Counted from the first letter of the stretch, positions 1 to 8,526 are shown. The stretch is DNA of 36,420 nucleotides from Flavobacterium sp. (GCF_013822155.1 NZ_PNJW01000029.1:1-36420), one strand, 5' to 3'. Notes: generated from the letters alone by a model not told the origin. Numbers and translations: made by a program.

Positions 1-848
1 ATATTTGTATAACCTGCTGTTATAGCTATATTATTTGCTTTTTCTGAAACAGCATTTAATGTTATATTACTATAATTGGTAGTCAATTTTAAATTACTTT
101 GAATTTCAGCTATCTTTATAGTGAGATAATTTCCGTTTCCTTCTAAATTTGTAACTTTTCCAACCGAAATTTTACCATAATTGCTCTGGTAAGTTAAATT
201 GTTCCCATTCAAAATAGAAACATCAGTATAACTTGAATTTAAATCTAAATTGCTGAAATCAGAGAGAACTAACCCGGAATATTTAGCATTTATGGTTGCG
301 TTTTTAACTGATTCAATACTGGATTTTGAACAATAATCGATTTTTATAGTATTAGAAGAATTATTGAGTTTTCCTAAGGTGATTTTTCCGTATTTGCACA
401 CAATGTCTGAACTTCCATTTAAGTCGTGCATCACAATATTACCATATTTATTATCTAATTTTACACTACCGTTTTTTGGTATTTTTACGGTGTAATTGAC
501 TTCCATACTGCTACTTTTCCCATAATTATCACTTTTATCAAAAATAGTTTCAGCACTATACAGACTTTTACTACCATTAAAATCAACAGTTATTGAAGCT
601 AGTTTTTGGTCAACCCATTTTTCAGAATCAGCACTAATAGTTACAACCACTTCTATGTCAATTTTGTCTTCATCCCAAGTGATTATCATCAAATTTCCAT
701 ATTTATTATCAATGGATACTGTAGCATCGGAATTTACCAAAACTGTTTTTTTAATCGTTTTTTGTTTGGTGTATTTTCCATTATGTTCTTTTGCAAAACT
801 TGTACTTGCAATAAACAAGAGTAAGAGTAAGTTAACTAGATTTTTCAT
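1..848 (-). CDS. secreted DUF4097-like beta-repeat protein (3' end outside window)
   Basis: The minus-strand frame is open from an ATG at 848 to the window edge, so about 282 codons are visible and the C-terminus is missing. The N-terminus is a typical signal peptide (MKNLVNLLLLLFIASTSFA, then KEHNGKY). The mature part repeats short turns of the kind (N/C)KYG(N/K)(L/I), SNYGKI and TNYSNI roughly every 20-30 residues, as expected of a beta-helical DUF4097/head-GIN-like surface protein. The start lies inside the last codons of the upstream anti-sigma-like gene (17-base overlap), so translation is probably coupled. The order sigma factor, anti-sigma, then this gene suggests it is a target or partner of the sigma system. 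No enzymatic motif is seen. The family call is by repeat pattern only. Confidence 0.75.
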   Translation of the reverse strand, partial: MKNLVNLLLLLFIASTSFAKEHNGKYTKQKTIKKTVLVNSDATVSIDNKYGNLMIITWDEDKIDIEVVVTISADSEKWVDQKLASITVDFNGSKSLYSAETIFDKSDNYGKSSSMEVNYTVKIPKNGSVKLDNKYGNIVMHDLNGSSDIVCKYGKITLGKLNNSSNTIKIDYCSKSSIESVKNATINAKYSGLVLSDFSNLDLNSSYTDVSILNGNNLTYQSNYGKISVGKVTNLEGNGNYLTIKIAEIQSNLKLTTNYSNITLNAVSEKANNIAITAGYTN

Positions 849-1377
849 TTTGTATTGTATTTTGATGATTAATGATTTCAATTTGTTTGATGATATCTTC
901 TAAAAAGGAAATTCGGGTTTGAAAATTTACAATCATGGCATAAAGTATTTGTTTTGTATCTCCATTTTTTTGAAGTTCTATGATTATTTTTTGATAATCT
1001 GATTCAAAAACTTTCATTTGCTTTAACGCGTCAGCAATGATAGGCTCAGTTTCTTTCGTTTGATTTGCTTTTAAAACGGCTAATTCTTTCTCAACAACAG
1101 AAGCAAAATAGTCGTGTGTTTCTTTGGTTTGAACAGAAGCATTTTCCCATTGATCGATTGGTTTGTTAGTATATTGATAAAAGGTAATTAAACCGACTGT
1201 TAACAATAGAGAAGCGGCAATAGCAAATGATTTCCAATTGTTTTTCTTCTTTTGAACAGGTTGACGATTTAATTTTTCCATAAATCTATCCGCATGTCCA
1301 AGATTGGGAAGTTCTGTATCCCATTGGTTGTCTAATCGTTCAAAAATTGATTCGATAGGGTCTTCACTCTTTTTCAT
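832..1377 (-). CDS. anti-sigma-factor-like membrane protein
   Basis: This 181-residue protein has a soluble N-terminal part of about 48 residues, one membrane segment (about 50-67, SFAIAASLLLTVGLITFY) and a mostly helical, charged C-terminal part that would lie outside the cytoplasm. This is the layout of membrane anti-sigma factors that hold an ECF sigma factor with their cytoplasmic end. The start lies 2 bases after the stop of the ECF sigma gene, and the gene's 3' end overlaps the next gene, so the three form one transcript. I see no zinc-binding HxxxCxxC motif, so it is not a classical ZAS-type anti-sigma. The role is inferred from topology and gene order. Confidence 0.75.
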   Translation of the reverse strand: MKKSEDPIESIFERLDNQWDTELPNLGHADRFMEKLNRQPVQKKKNNWKSFAIAASLLLTVGLITFYQYTNKPIDQWENASVQTKETHDYFASVVEKELAVLKANQTKETEPIIADALKQMKVFESDYQKIIIELQKNGDTKQILYAMIVNFQTRISFLEDIIKQIEIINHQNTIQNEKSS

Positions 1378-1379
1378 TT

Positions 1380-1970
1380 TTATTTCTTTTCTAATTTTGT
1401 TTTTAAACTTTCTTTGGCTCTACTGAAAGTAGTCCTACAATTGGCATAACTGATGTTTAGAATTTCACAAACTTCTTCATAATCATACCCTTCAATCAAT
1501 ATTAAATTTAAAATCAGGCGATAATTCTCTTTTAATTCATTCATAGCAGTATGAATTTCCTTAACTTTTAAAGTTGAATAATCTGAATCATCAGTTTCTT
1601 CTTTTTGTTCTATTTTAAAGGCTTTAGTTTCAAAATCATCATGATTATAAAAACTGTTTTTCTTATAAAAATCAATACTGTAATTGATGATAATCCGTTT
1701 TAACCAAGCACCAAAAGTTACTTCGTTTTTAAAATCATCTAATTTTAGAAAAGCCCTTAAAAATCCTTCTTGCATTACATCTTCTGCAAAATGCTCATCC
1801 TTTACAATTCTGAGTGCAACATTATACATCGCCTTACAATAGCGTTGATACACTTCAAATTGAGCGGTTTGATTTTTTTGCTTGCAGAGCGATAGTAAAT
1901 GCTCAATATTTTCGTTTGCTAAACTCAATTGATTAACTGGATTTGATTTAAAGACAGCTTGTTTTTTCAA
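1380..1970 (-). CDS. ECF-type RNA polymerase sigma-70 family factor
   Basis: The 196-residue protein has sigma region 2 (about 38-104, with FAEDVMQEGFLRAF and the following WLKRIIINYSIDF) and region 4 (about 140-194, with the helix-turn-helix YEEVCEILNISYANCRTTFSRAKESL). There is no region 1 or 3, as usual for ECF sigma factors, which redirect RNA polymerase to a small regulon, often for envelope stress or extracellular functions. The start codon is TTG at 1970. The next upstream in-frame codons are CAT and then TAA, and the first in-frame ATG (residue 48) would remove part of region 2, so the TTG start is needed. It heads a three-gene operon with an anti-sigma-like and a beta-repeat protein. 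The sigma type is clear but its regulon is unknown. Confidence 0.93.
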   Translation of the reverse strand: MKKQAVFKSNPVNQLSLANENIEHLLSLCKQKNQTAQFEVYQRYCKAMYNVALRIVKDEHFAEDVMQEGFLRAFLKLDDFKNEVTFGAWLKRIIINYSIDFYKKNSFYNHDDFETKAFKIEQKEETDDSDYSTLKVKEIHTAMNELKENYRLILNLILIEGYDYEEVCEILNISYANCRTTFSRAKESLKTKLEKK

Positions 1971-2028
1971 ATGTTACAGTTTTGTAAAAATAAAGTTTAA
2001 AATCGTTTAGTTGATGAGTACAAATATT

Positions 2029-2036
2029 TATATTTG
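2029..2036 (+). promoter_or_regulatory. -7 promoter element of the 2058 lipoprotein gene
   Basis: TATATTTG matches the Bacteroidota -7 consensus TAnnTTTG. TTG at 2011-2013 is a possible -33 element but only 15 bases away, shorter than usual. Transcription would begin about 5-10 bases downstream, which makes the upstream in-frame TTG at 2034 unusable as a start and supports ATG at 2058. Confidence 0.5.
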
Positions 2037-2057
2037 AAAAAAATAATTTTTAATCGA

Positions 2058-2780
2058 ATGAAAAAGGTTAACCTTCTTATAGTATCTCTCTTTATTATTA
2101 CTTCATCACTATTTTCGTGTTCAAGTGAATTTGAACCGATTGATCCGGCCGTCCAATTTCCTGATGACAATAATGATGAGGATAACGACAATGGAATTTC
2201 TACCGGAAATTATTGGCCTATGGCAGTTAATAACCAATGGGTTTTTAATGAAAATGGATTGCCTCAAGAACCAATGAAAATTATAAGTACACAACTGATA
2301 GACGATAATACATATTACAAATACAATAATTTTGTGGGAACGTCAACAAATGGAGCTCCTTTTTCAGGAACAGTTATGTCCAGAAAAATGAATGGTGTAT
2401 ACTATTATCGTGCGGAAGTTATTATTCCGGGTACACCAACAATTACAGTTTCACCTTTAGAAATTATTGTTTTAAAAGACTTTTTAGAAGTGGATGAAAC
2501 TTGGACTCAAAGTTTAACTCAAACAACCACCGTTGAAGGTTCAGCACCTGTAACAACTTCCGTCCAAATTGAAGGAAAAATTCTAGAACGAGAAGCAAGT
2601 TTGACAATTGGTTCTGTAACTTATACAGATATTATTAGAGTTGAACTAATTCAAACAACACAAGGCATAATCAATAAAAATTATTATTGGTTTGCAAAAG
2701 ACATTGGATTGGTAAAATACCGCAATGTTTTAGATGGCACAAATACTATTAGCGAACTTCAATCGTATACGCTTAATTAA
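2058..2780 (+). CDS. hypothetical secreted lipoprotein
   Basis: From the ATG at 2058 the product is 240 residues. It starts with a lipoprotein signal (basic MKKVN, hydrophobic stretch, lipobox LFSC with the lipidated Cys at 21), followed by an acidic spacer rich in Asp and Asn (about 36-44), typical of Bacteroidota surface-exposed lipoproteins. The rest is beta-rich, with a YWPMAVNNQWVF start like several PKD/lipocalin-type unknowns. The reading frame extends to a TTG at 2034, but a -7 promoter box overlaps that codon, so I chose ATG 2058. It stands alone, divergent from the sigma-factor operon, and is followed by a hairpin terminator. I do not recognise a specific family. Confidence 0.8.
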   Translation: MKKVNLLIVSLFIITSSLFSCSSEFEPIDPAVQFPDDNNDEDNDNGISTGNYWPMAVNNQWVFNENGLPQEPMKIISTQLIDDNTYYKYNNFVGTSTNGAPFSGTVMSRKMNGVYYYRAEVIIPGTPTITVSPLEIIVLKDFLEVDETWTQSLTQTTTVEGSAPVTTSVQIEGKILEREASLTIGSVTYTDIIRVELIQTTQGIINKNYYWFAKDIGLVKYRNVLDGTNTISELQSYTLN

Positions 2781-2799
2781 TTTTACTTAAATAGTATAT

Positions 2800-2829
2800 C
2801 CGTTCTTTTCATAAAAACAGAGCGGTTTT
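2800..2829 (+). terminator. rho-independent terminator after the 2058 lipoprotein gene
   Basis: CCGTTCTTTT pairs with AACAGAGCGG (one T-C mismatch and one G-T pair) around a short AT-rich loop and is followed by TTTTA. It lies 20 bases after the lipoprotein stop codon. Confidence 0.6.
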
Positions 2830-2917
2830 ATGGCATGCATTTTGTCTATTCAAACCGGCCAGGATGCATTTCATCGTTTTTGTAGGTTTTTATTACCTGC
2901 AAATCAATCAGATGACT

Positions 2918-2925
2918 TATATTTG
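2918..2925 (+). promoter_or_regulatory. -7 promoter element of lon
   Basis: TATATTTG is a perfect TAnnTTTG match, 49 bases before the lon start codon. I do not see a convincing TTG at the usual -33 distance. Upstream, the octamer ATGCATTT occurs twice (2835-2842 and 2864-2871), 29 bases apart, which could be a binding site. Confidence 0.5.
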
Positions 2926-2974
2926 TTAGCCTTAGACGTAAAAAAATAACTGACAACTTGACTAAAAACATTAT

Positions 2975-5425
2975 ATGTCAAATCACAATATCTTAACACT
3001 TGACAAATTGTCACTACACGATTTCGATACAGAAGCCGATTTAATACCGTTATTAACACCGGAAGATGAAGAGGAAATGGCAAACGAAGAGTTGCCAAAT
3101 TCGTTAGCAATCTTACCACTAAGAAACACGGTTCTTTTTCCTGGTGTTGTAATTCCAATTACTGCAGGTCGAGACAAGTCCATTAAGTTAATCAATGATG
3201 CAAATGCAACCGGAAAAGTAATCGGGGTAGTGGCTCAAAAAGACGAAGATGTCGAAGATCCAAAACGAGATGATATTCATTCTATTGGAACTGTAGCTCA
3301 AATTTTGAGGGTTCTAAAAATGCCTGATGGTAACATAACGGTTATTCTTCAAGGAAAAAAACGATTTGAAATCACAAAAGTAATTTCTGAAGAACCTTAT
3401 CTAAATGCATTAGTTAAAGAAGTACCCGAAAAAAGACCGAGTAAAACGGATACAGAGTTTGGAGCCATCATTGAGTCAATCAAAGAAATGGCTATTAGAA
3501 TAATAAAAGAAAGTCCAAACATACCAACAGAAGCTACTTTTGCTATTAAAAATATTGAAAGCCAATCATTTTTAATAAATTTTGTTTCCTCTAATATGAA
3601 TTTAGATGTAAAAGAGAAGCAAAGTTTGTTAATGATGAATATATTAAAAGAGCGTGCTTTAACGACCTTGCGATATATGAATACGGAGTTACAAAAGTTA
3701 GAGTTGCGAAATGATATTCAATCAAAAGTTAGAGTTGATTTAGACCAACAACAACGGGAGTATTTCTTGCATCAACAAATGAAAACCATCCAAGAAGAAT
3801 TAGGAGGTGTTTCGTATGATCAAGAAATTGATGAAATGCGTGCTAAAGCAAAAAGCAAGAAATGGGACGAGAAAACAGAGAAACATTTTGAAAAAGAAAT
3901 TTCTAAATTACAGCGAACTAATCCTCAATCACCTGATTTTGGCATACTTCGTAATTATTTAGAGCTCTTCTTAGAATTGCCTTGGAATCATTTTTCGAAA
4001 GATATTTTTGATTTAAAGAGAGCTCAAAAAATATTAGACAAAGACCATTTTGGATTGGAAGATGTCAAAAAACGCATCATAGAACATTTAGCCGTTTTAA
4101 AATTGCGAAATGATATGAAATCACCGATTCTATGTTTAACCGGTCCTCCTGGAGTAGGAAAAACGTCTATCGGAAAATCAATTGCCAAAGCTTTAGGTCG
4201 TGAATACGTTCGTATGTCTTTGGGTGGATTAAGAGATGAAGCTGAAATTCGCGGACATCGTAAAACTTATATAGGAGCGATGCCGGGACGAATATTGCAA
4301 AGTATTAAAAAAGCAGGAACATCAAATCCGGTTTTTGTGTTAGATGAAATAGATAAATTATCTGTCAGCCATTCCGGTGATCCATCTTCTGCTTTATTAG
4401 AAGTTTTGGACCCTGAACAAAACAGTGAATTCTATGACAACTTTTTAGAAATGGGTTATGATTTGTCTAAAGTCATGTTTATCGCAACATCCAATACGAT
4501 GTCTACCATTCAACCTGCCTTGCAAGATAGGATGGAAGTTATCAAAATGACCGGCTATACAATTGAAGAAAAAGTTGAAATTGCCCGTCAACATTTATTT
4601 CCAAAACAATTAAAAGAACATGGTTTAACGGCAAAACATTTAACCATTGGAAAACGTCAATTAGAGAAAATAATAGAAGGCTATACCCGAGAATCCGGTG
4701 TAAGAGCTTTAGAACAAAAATTAGCTCAAGTTATTCGAAATGCAGCCAAATCGGTAGCCATGGAGGAAGAATATAACATTAAAGTGACCGACGAAGACAT
4801 TATCAAAACGCTTGGAGCTCCGCGTTTGGAAAGAGATAAATCGGAAGGTAATGAAGTAGCCGGAGTAGTTACCGGATTAGCATGGACAAGTGTAGGAGGA
4901 GATATACTATTTATTGAGTCGCTGATTTCCAAAGGAAAAGGAACTTTAACCTTAACCGGAAATTTAGGTACGGTAATGAAAGAATCAGCTACTATTGCTA
5001 TGGAATATATCAAATCGAATGAAGATATGTTTGGAATTTCCCAGCAAGTGCTACAAAACTATAATATTCACATTCACGTTCCGGAAGGAGCCACACCTAA
5101 AGATGGACCCAGTGCAGGTATTGCCATGTTGACATCTTTGGTTTCTGTCTTAACTCAAAAAAGAATTAAAAAGAGTTTAGCAATGACAGGTGAAATTACC
5201 TTGAGAGGAAAAGTACTTCCGGTTGGTGGAATTAAAGAAAAGATATTAGCGGCTAAAAGAGCTAATATTAAAGAAATTATTCTTTGTGCTGATAACAAAA
5301 GTGATATTGATGAAATAAAACCGGAATATTTAGAAGGATTGACTTTTCATTATGTAAAGGAAATGAGTGAGGTTATTGCAATAGCCATCACCAATCAAAA
5401 AGTAAAAAACGCAAAAAAATTATAA
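2975..5425 (+). CDS. lon: ATP-dependent Lon protease
   Basis: This is a full-length Lon (endopeptidase La), the cytoplasmic AAA+ protease that unfolds and degrades damaged and some regulatory proteins. Its 816 residues carry the N-terminal substrate-binding LON domain (about 43-240), a coiled-coil linker, the AAA+ module with Walker A GPPGVGKT (390-397) and Walker B VFVLDE (453-458), and the C-terminal protease domain. The Ser-Lys dyad is visible as Ser713 in PKDGPSAG and Lys756 in GGIKEK, 43 residues apart as in E. coli (679/722). The acidic N-terminal extension (about 1-38) is usual in Bacteroidota. It appears to be a single-gene transcript, with a -7 box upstream and a strong terminator downstream. 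Confidence 0.98.
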   Translation: MSNHNILTLDKLSLHDFDTEADLIPLLTPEDEEEMANEELPNSLAILPLRNTVLFPGVVIPITAGRDKSIKLINDANATGKVIGVVAQKDEDVEDPKRDDIHSIGTVAQILRVLKMPDGNITVILQGKKRFEITKVISEEPYLNALVKEVPEKRPSKTDTEFGAIIESIKEMAIRIIKESPNIPTEATFAIKNIESQSFLINFVSSNMNLDVKEKQSLLMMNILKERALTTLRYMNTELQKLELRNDIQSKVRVDLDQQQREYFLHQQMKTIQEELGGVSYDQEIDEMRAKAKSKKWDEKTEKHFEKEISKLQRTNPQSPDFGILRNYLELFLELPWNHFSKDIFDLKRAQKILDKDHFGLEDVKKRIIEHLAVLKLRNDMKSPILCLTGPPGVGKTSIGKSIAKALGREYVRMSLGGLRDEAEIRGHRKTYIGAMPGRILQSIKKAGTSNPVFVLDEIDKLSVSHSGDPSSALLEVLDPEQNSEFYDNFLEMGYDLSKVMFIATSNTMSTIQPALQDRMEVIKMTGYTIEEKVEIARQHLFPKQLKEHGLTAKHLTIGKRQLEKIIEGYTRESGVRALEQKLAQVIRNAAKSVAMEEEYNIKVTDEDIIKTLGAPRLERDKSEGNEVAGVVTGLAWTSVGGDILFIESLISKGKGTLTLTGNLGTVMKESATIAMEYIKSNEDMFGISQQVLQNYNIHIHVPEGATPKDGPSAGIAMLTSLVSVLTQKRIKKSLAMTGEITLRGKVLPVGGIKEKILAAKRANIKEIILCADNKSDIDEIKPEYLEGLTFHYVKEMSEVIAIAITNQKVKNAKKL

Positions 5426-5444
5426 CTAAATTTTGTTTCAATAT

Positions 5445-5474
5445 AAGTTGGTGTCAAAAAGCACCAACTTTTTT
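5445..5474 (+). terminator. rho-independent terminator of lon
   Basis: AAGTTGGTG and CACCAACTT form a perfect 9-base-pair stem with an 8-base loop, followed by a run of six T (5469-5474). It sits 20 bases after the lon stop codon. Confidence 0.9.
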
Positions 5475-5561
5475 ATTGATTTTAATTTCATTAAAAATTA
5501 CTGAACAAAAAATAATATCTTCGCATTGTCGTTATCATTTAGCTAACTGAGTTCCTTTCTA

Positions 5562-6581
5562 ATGTTTAAAAACTTTTTAACACTACTATTTGTTCTTTTT
5601 TGTTCTGTAAGTTACAGCCAAATTGGTGGACAATCAGTTTATCAGTTTTTGAACCTCGTCACTTCACCACGACAAGCTGCATTGGGCGGTAAAGTAATTA
5701 CTAATTTTGATTACGATGTCAACGCAGCTCTTTTCAATCCGGCAAGTATCAATCAAGAAATGCATAATCATCTTTCAGTAAATTATGCAAATTATTATGG
5801 AGAAGTTACTTACGGAACAGCCTCATATGCTTATACCTATGATCGTCATGTGCAAACTTTTCATGCCGGTGTGAATTATGTGAATTATGGTAATTTTGAA
5901 GGAAGAGATGAAAGTGGTGCCTTAACTTCCGACTTTACAGGTAGTGAAGTTGCTTTATCTTTCGGCTATTCCTATAATATTCCTTTTAGTGATTTTTATA
6001 TAGGTGCAAATGCAAAATTGATTACCTCTACGTTGGAAAGTTATAATTCATTTGGAGGAGCCATTGATGTTGGAGCTTTGTATATTGATGAAGATAATGA
6101 CATTAATTATGCATTAGTTGTTAGAAATTTTGGGACTCAATTTACAACTTATGCCGGAACTCAAGAAAAATTACCGTTTGAAATTATTGCCGGTATTTCT
6201 CAAAGTGTTGAAAATGTTCCTATTCGATGGCATATTACATTAGAAAATTTACAGCAATGGAATGTTTCTTTTTCAAATCCGGCACGAACGCAAGGATCAT
6301 TAGATGGCGGTAGTGAGGAAGAAAAGGTATCGGTTTTTAATAATGCTTTACGACATTTGATATTAGGAGCAGAATTTTTTCCCGGAAAACCGTTTAATAT
6401 TCGAGTGGGATATAATTTCAGAAGAAGTGAAGAGCTTCGCATTGATGATAAACGTCATTTTTCCGGAATTTCAGCCGGTTTCAGTTTGCGATTTAACCGA
6501 ATTCGTTTTGATTATTCCTATTCCCGATATACTATAGCAGCCAATACAAGTTTGTTTGGTTTAACCTTAAATTTGCAGTAG
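5562..6581 (+). CDS. porQ: type IX secretion system protein PorQ
   Basis: This 339-residue outer-membrane beta-barrel protein resembles PorQ, a PorP/PorV-related component of the Bacteroidota type IX secretion system, which exports and anchors gliding adhesins and enzymes. The signal peptide ends SVSYS before Gln20. The mature start contains the SPRQAALGG and ALFNPASI segments typical of the PorV/PorQ (FadL-like) family. Alternating aromatic/hydrophobic strands run to the end, and the last strand, SLFGLTLNLQ, suits an outer-membrane barrel. It lies directly before cmk, an arrangement I recall from other Flavobacteriia. TATCTTCG at about 5516 is a possible one-mismatch -7 box. PorQ is preferred over PorV because of its length and neighbour. 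Confidence 0.88.
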   Translation: MFKNFLTLLFVLFCSVSYSQIGGQSVYQFLNLVTSPRQAALGGKVITNFDYDVNAALFNPASINQEMHNHLSVNYANYYGEVTYGTASYAYTYDRHVQTFHAGVNYVNYGNFEGRDESGALTSDFTGSEVALSFGYSYNIPFSDFYIGANAKLITSTLESYNSFGGAIDVGALYIDEDNDINYALVVRNFGTQFTTYAGTQEKLPFEIIAGISQSVENVPIRWHITLENLQQWNVSFSNPARTQGSLDGGSEEEKVSVFNNALRHLILGAEFFPGKPFNIRVGYNFRRSEELRIDDKRHFSGISAGFSLRFNRIRFDYSYSRYTIAANTSLFGLTLNLQ

Positions 6582-6589
6582 GATAATAA

Positions 6590-6621
6590 TTGAAAAAGAG
6601 TAAATAAAAAGGATAATTTTG
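6590..6621 (+). promoter_or_regulatory. promoter of cmk
   Basis: TTG (6590-6592), 21 bases, then TAATTTTG (6614-6621) fits the Bacteroidota TTG/TAnnTTTG promoter pattern. It lies about 20 bases before the cmk ATG, so the leader would be very short. Confidence 0.6.
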
Positions 6622-6640
6622 TTACTCAGAAACTCAAAAT

Positions 6641-7327
6641 ATGAACAACATTACTATCGCCATAGACGGATTTTCATCCACCGGGAAAAGTACCTTAGCC
6701 AAGCAATTAGCGAAACATTTAGGTTATGTTTATGTTGATTCTGGGGCAATGTATCGTGCCGTAACTTACTTTGCGATGCAAAATAAGTTGGTTTCAGAAA
6801 ATTATTTAGATAAAGAAGGATTAATTAAAAAATTACCTGAAATAAAACTTCATTTTCAATTTAATCCTGATTTAGGATTTGCAGAAATGTATATGAATGA
6901 TGTAAATATTGAAAATGAAATTCGTACCATTGAAGTTTCCCGTTTAGTAAGTAAAATAGCCGAAATTTCAGAAGTAAGAGCTAAATTAGTTGAGCAACAA
7001 CAGGCAATGGGCAAAAATAAAGCGGTTGTAATGGACGGACGTGATATTGGTACTGTCGTTTTTCCGGATGCGGAACTGAAATTATTTATGACAGCCAGTG
7101 CTCATACCAGAGCAAAGCGAAGACACGATGAATTGATAGAAAAAGGGCAGCATGTTTCTTATGAAGATGTTTTGCAAAATGTTCAAGAAAGAGATTACAT
7201 TGATACCCACCGTGATGATTCTCCTTTAGTAAAAGCTCATGATGCCATTGAAATAGATAATTCTACCTTAACCAAAAAAGAACAATTTGATTTGGTGTTG
7301 GATTTAATCTATAAGTTTTACTATTAA
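6641..7327 (+). CDS. cmk: (d)CMP kinase (cytidylate kinase)
   Basis: The 228-residue enzyme phosphorylates CMP and dCMP to the diphosphates with ATP in pyrimidine nucleotide recycling. The N-terminal P-loop is GFSSTGKST (10-18), followed by YVDSGAMYRAVTY, which contacts the substrate. The NMP-binding insert, the MDGRDIGTVVFPDAELKLF core and the lid RAKRRHDEL are all present, and the length is normal for the family. It has its own promoter but lies only 59 bases after porQ, so read-through is likely. Confidence 0.97.
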   Translation: MNNITIAIDGFSSTGKSTLAKQLAKHLGYVYVDSGAMYRAVTYFAMQNKLVSENYLDKEGLIKKLPEIKLHFQFNPDLGFAEMYMNDVNIENEIRTIEVSRLVSKIAEISEVRAKLVEQQQAMGKNKAVVMDGRDIGTVVFPDAELKLFMTASAHTRAKRRHDELIEKGQHVSYEDVLQNVQERDYIDTHRDDSPLVKAHDAIEIDNSTLTKKEQFDLVLDLIYKFYY

Positions 7328-7399
7328 GTTCATTAGTTTTATTGATAGAATAATCATTACTTTCCATTTTATGGGTTATGATTTTCATTATTCAATTTG

Positions 7400-7407
7400 T
7401 ATTTTTG
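7400..7407 (+). promoter_or_regulatory. -7 promoter element of yaaA
   Basis: TATTTTTG matches TAnnTTTG and lies 19 bases before the yaaA start codon. No clear TTG is seen at -33 (TTA at 7376 is the nearest), so the call is moderate. Confidence 0.45.
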
Positions 7408-7426
7408 AGCAACAAAAAATTGAATC

Positions 7427-8188
7427 ATGAAAATCGTTATATCGCCAGCTAAATCATTGGATTTTGAAAGACCGCTGCCTACACTGAAATCCACCACTTC
7501 CTGTTTTTTAAAAGAAGCGAATGTTATTCACAAACAGTTGAAAAAGCAAAAGCCAAAACAATTGATGGAATTGATGGACATTTCGGATAAATTGGCTGAT
7601 TTGAATTGGCAACGCAACCAAGAACGCGATTTAGACCATTTCACACCCGAAAATTCTCGTCAAGCTATTTATGCGTTTAACGGAGATGTTTACATTGGAT
7701 TGGATATTAAAACATTACCAATTGAAAAAATAGATGTTTTACAAGACAAACTCCGCATTCTTTCCGGATTGTATGGTTTGTTGAAACCAATGGATTTAAT
7801 ACAACCGTATCGATTGGAAATGGGAACTAAATTTCCCATTGGGAAAAACAAGAACTTATATGAATTTTGGAAAACTAAAATCACCAAAGAAATCAATAAT
7901 GAATTAACAAAAGACGAACTTTTTATCAATTTAGCCAGCAACGAATATTTTGATGCAGTAGATGTGAAAGCTTTAAAAGTTCCCGTCATTACTCCCGAAT
8001 TCAAAGACTACAAAGACGGCAAATTAAAAATGATTAGCTTTTTTGCCAAAAAGGCGAGAGGCATGATGGTGCGATACATCATTGACACAAATGCCGAAAC
8101 GATTGACGATTTGAAAGGTTTTAATTATGAAGGTTATGCGTTTGATGGGAATTTGAGTAAGGGGAATCGGTTGGTGTTTACGAGGTAG
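7427..8188 (+). CDS. yaaA: peroxide stress protein YaaA (DUF328/UPF0246 family)
   Basis: The 253 residues match the YaaA family along their whole length: the N-terminal MKIVISPAKSLDF, the central AIYAFNGDVYIGLD, the LSGLYGLLKPMDLI and PYRLEMGTK motifs, the SNEYFDAVD segment, and the basic KKARGMMVRY stretch that corresponds to the family's helix-hairpin-helix-like DNA-binding region. In E. coli YaaA limits free iron and oxidative damage during peroxide stress and binds DNA. The protein is cytoplasmic with no signal peptide. It is probably transcribed alone from the -7 box at 7400. The family is certain; the biochemical role is taken from E. coli. Confidence 0.96.
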   Translation: MKIVISPAKSLDFERPLPTLKSTTSCFLKEANVIHKQLKKQKPKQLMELMDISDKLADLNWQRNQERDLDHFTPENSRQAIYAFNGDVYIGLDIKTLPIEKIDVLQDKLRILSGLYGLLKPMDLIQPYRLEMGTKFPIGKNKNLYEFWKTKITKEINNELTKDELFINLASNEYFDAVDVKALKVPVITPEFKDYKDGKLKMISFFAKKARGMMVRYIIDTNAETIDDLKGFNYEGYAFDGNLSKGNRLVFTR

Positions 8189-8192
8189 TTTT

Positions 8193-8220
8193 GTTTCAGG
8201 TTTCAAGTTTCAGGTTTCAG
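8193..8220 (+). repeat. tandem heptamer repeat (GTTTCAG, four copies)
   Basis: Four head-to-tail copies read GTTTCAG, GTTTCAA, GTTTCAG, GTTTCAG, starting 5 bases after the yaaA stop codon. A related fragment (CGAAACTTGAAAC) occurs at about 21682-21694 before yihY, so this may be a dispersed short repeat of the genome. Function unknown. Confidence 0.75.
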
Positions 8221-8247
8221 GTTGTTGTATTCTAATAAATTTTTCAG

Positions 8248-8526
8248 ATGAAAATTACTATTTATATTATGTTTATCATACTTCTGATATCATGTTCCAA
8301 TTATAGAGAATATAAACCTGTATTTTTTGACGGCAATGAATTAATTGAAAAACCAAGCTCTTTAAATCAAGAACAAACCAAAAATTTAATTGAGGTGCTG
8401 AATTATTACAAAGTTGATTACAAATTAATTGATGGTAAAATTCATTTGCGAAACAATCTTGACAAAGAATTAATTTGGAATTATACAACCAAGGCAAATG
8501 ATTCATTATGGTTGCTGAATCATTAA
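8248..8526 (+). CDS. small hypothetical lipoprotein
   Basis: This 92-residue product begins with a lipoprotein signal (MKITIYIMFIILLISC, Cys16). The mature part is only about 76 residues, hydrophilic, with a possible small alpha/beta fold (EVLNYYKVDYKLIDGKIHLRNNLDKELIWNY). The pattern of a helix followed by a Lys-Val-Asp-Tyr strand and Ile-Asp-Gly turn resembles short periplasmic peptides that accompany other envelope genes. It is on the same strand as yaaA, separated by the heptamer repeat, and convergent with the regulator at 8546. I do not recognise the family. Confidence 0.65.
   Translation: MKITIYIMFIILLISCSNYREYKPVFFDGNELIEKPSSLNQEQTKNLIEVLNYYKVDYKLIDGKIHLRNNLDKELIWNYTTKANDSLWLLNH

Noticed and set aside
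606..903. Plus-strand frames of 72 and 82 codons
   Set aside because: They lie opposite the secreted beta-repeat gene and the end of the anti-sigma-like gene, which have signal peptide, repeats and coupling to the sigma gene; the plus-strand products look like antisense noise.
8193..8220. CRISPR-like array
   Set aside because: The units are 7 bases and directly abutting, without spacers, and no cas gene is present.
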